From assembly GCA_900772495.1 (NCBI GenBank), contig CAAHEJ010000048.1, forward strand, positions 1 through 13,504: a DNA stretch of 13,504 bases. The letters run 5' to 3'. Origin of the DNA: an uncultured Campylobacter sp. Lineage in GTDB: Bacteria > Campylobacterota > Campylobacteria > Campylobacterales > Campylobacteraceae. The translations under genes and the position numbers were made by a program. The notes beneath the pieces were generated by a model. That model was not told the DNA's origin. It searched no databases and saw only the letters and a list, made by a program, of their open reading frames with translations. Each line of letters opens with the position of its first letter. Positions within the stretch are counted from its first letter, which is position 1. Below are positions 12,696 to 13,504 of this stretch, piece by piece.

Positions 12696-13504
12696 ATGAA
12701 CGCAAAATTCAGTTGTGGTGCAAGCCACCAAAACAAAGGCAAAAGCCTTGCCAAAATCGCTTCAAGCGTTGTGCTAGCGGGTGCTTTGCTTGTAGGCTTT
12801 GCACAAAATGCCCTAGCTATCGGCGGTCCAAGTGGAGCAAAGCTCACTTACAAGGCACAAGGCAAAATCGGCGAAGTAGTCGTCAATCCCTACGGCTTAG
12901 CCCCGCTTACAGCTGTGATTAAAAACGGCGGTTATGTGCTACAAAACGCCAAAGTAACAGTAGCTGGCAAGGGCGGGGGCGTAAGCATAAGCTATAATGT
13001 AGCTGACAAGCACTTACGAACACACGCTGGCATTCCTGTGTTTGGGCTTTATGCAGGACACAAAAACAAAGTAAATGTCGAATACGACAGAATTTACAAG
13101 GGCAAAAAAGAGCGCGTTAAAGAAACTTACAGCATTTACACAGCTCCGCTTTACGGACAAAGTGCTGGCGAGGGCAATGGCGTGTTTTTTAGCGGTATAA
13201 AGGTAAAAAAAGTTGATGGAGCTTTCAAAGATAGGCTTTATTTTGTCAATAACATAGGCTCAGATAAAAAAGGCGTCAAAGTCGTGTGGAACAACCCAGC
13301 AGGCGGTGCTTTGGAGTGGAACTATGAGCCGCAAAATTTCATCATCGACACCAAAGGCGAAGTGCGCTGGTATATGCTGCCAGACCCTATTTATACGATG
13401 AATTCTATTTACAATGCGGGCGTTATGATGGGCTTTCGCCAAAACACTGACGGCGCGCTTTCTTGGGGCTTTGGGCAAAGATATGTCAAATATGACATTA
13501 TGGG
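12696..13504 (+). CDS. assT: Aryl-sulfate sulfotransferase AssT/AstA, N-terminal part
   Basis: AssT transfers sulfate from one phenolic ester to another phenol in the periplasm without PAPS. The first 269 codons are present and the gene runs off the window in frame. The ATG follows a perfect AAGGAGG (12683-12689). A long Sec signal peptide (residues 1-41, hydrophobic IASSVVLAGALLVGFA, cleavage after NALA) comes first. The mature part matches family blocks: GKIGEVVVNPYGLAPLTAVI (N-terminal beta domain), IPVFGLYAGHKNKVNVEY, FKDRLYFVNN, FIIDTKGEVRWYMLPDPIYT, and GFGQRYVKYDIMG at the window end. The catalytic His and the conserved Cys pair known from E. coli AssT lie further on, outside the window. 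It is divergent from dsbA-dsbB, which likely oxidise it; in C. jejuni the gene is called astA. Confidence 0.93.
   Translation, partial: MNAKFSCGASHQNKGKSLAKIASSVVLAGALLVGFAQNALAIGGPSGAKLTYKAQGKIGEVVVNPYGLAPLTAVIKNGGYVLQNAKVTVAGKGGGVSISYNVADKHLRTHAGIPVFGLYAGHKNKVNVEYDRIYKGKKERVKETYSIYTAPLYGQSAGEGNGVFFSGIKVKKVDGAFKDRLYFVNNIGSDKKGVKVVWNNPAGGALEWNYEPQNFIIDTKGEVRWYMLPDPIYTMNSIYNAGVMMGFRQNTDGALSWGFGQRYVKYDIM

Noticed and set aside
12647..12922. 91-codon plus-strand frame starting near 12647.
   Set aside because: It lies in another frame over the assT start, which has a perfect ribosome site, a signal peptide and clear AssT similarity.

Overview
This window most likely comes from a Campylobacter (Campylobacterota) chromosome. 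The evidence is the tig-clpP pair, the selA-selB pair, an flgI-flgJ-flgM-flgN-flgK order with a single-domain FlgJ, a DUF2400-family gene after flgK, and a dsbB/dsbA/aryl-sulfotransferase cluster. All of these match families I know from Campylobacter. G+C is roughly 40% by eye, higher than C. jejuni, so I do not name a species.

Layout. Bases 1-1309 (+) hold the 3' part of tig (trigger factor), overlapping clpP and followed by a good intrinsic terminator. Bases 1310-1851 have no intact gene. This gap holds a terminator, a possible coding remnant, and a degenerate palindromic repeat of the 'gtcat...gaagtatct / ggatt...cgcaatgac' kind. Bases 1852-4991 (-) are selA-selB, the selenocysteine insertion genes, with TGATG coupling and a strong extended -10 promoter upstream of selA. 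Bases 5095-9985 (-) are the flagellar operon flgI-flgJ-flgM-flgN-flgK. It has a textbook sigma54 site upstream of flgI, a candidate sigma28 site upstream of flgM, and a terminator-like hairpin after flgK. The DUF2400 gene beyond that hairpin starts at TTG. Bases 10129-13504 are a periplasmic thiol-oxidation and sulfotransfer locus. It has a DsbA-like protein with an unusual CGGC site (+), a convergent dsbA (CPFC)-dsbB pair (-), and a divergent aryl-sulfate sulfotransferase gene (+) that runs off the window.

How the genes work together. SelA makes Sec-tRNA and SelB delivers it to the ribosome; their usual epsilonproteobacterial client, formate dehydrogenase, is not in the window. FlgI, FlgJ and FlgK are structural or assembly parts of the flagellum, FlgN is the chaperone of FlgK, and FlgM is the secreted anti-sigma28 factor. 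DsbA and DsbB next to AssT match the DsbL/DsbI/AssT arrangement of uropathogenic E. coli, where the Dsb pair oxidises AssT.

I see no clearly new multi-gene system. The items most worth a second look are an over-represented 9-mer, AAATTCAAG, whose core is the RAATTY site methylated by CtsM in C. jejuni; the CGGC DsbA-like protein; an inverted repeat overlapping the assT promoter; and two short coding remnants between genes.
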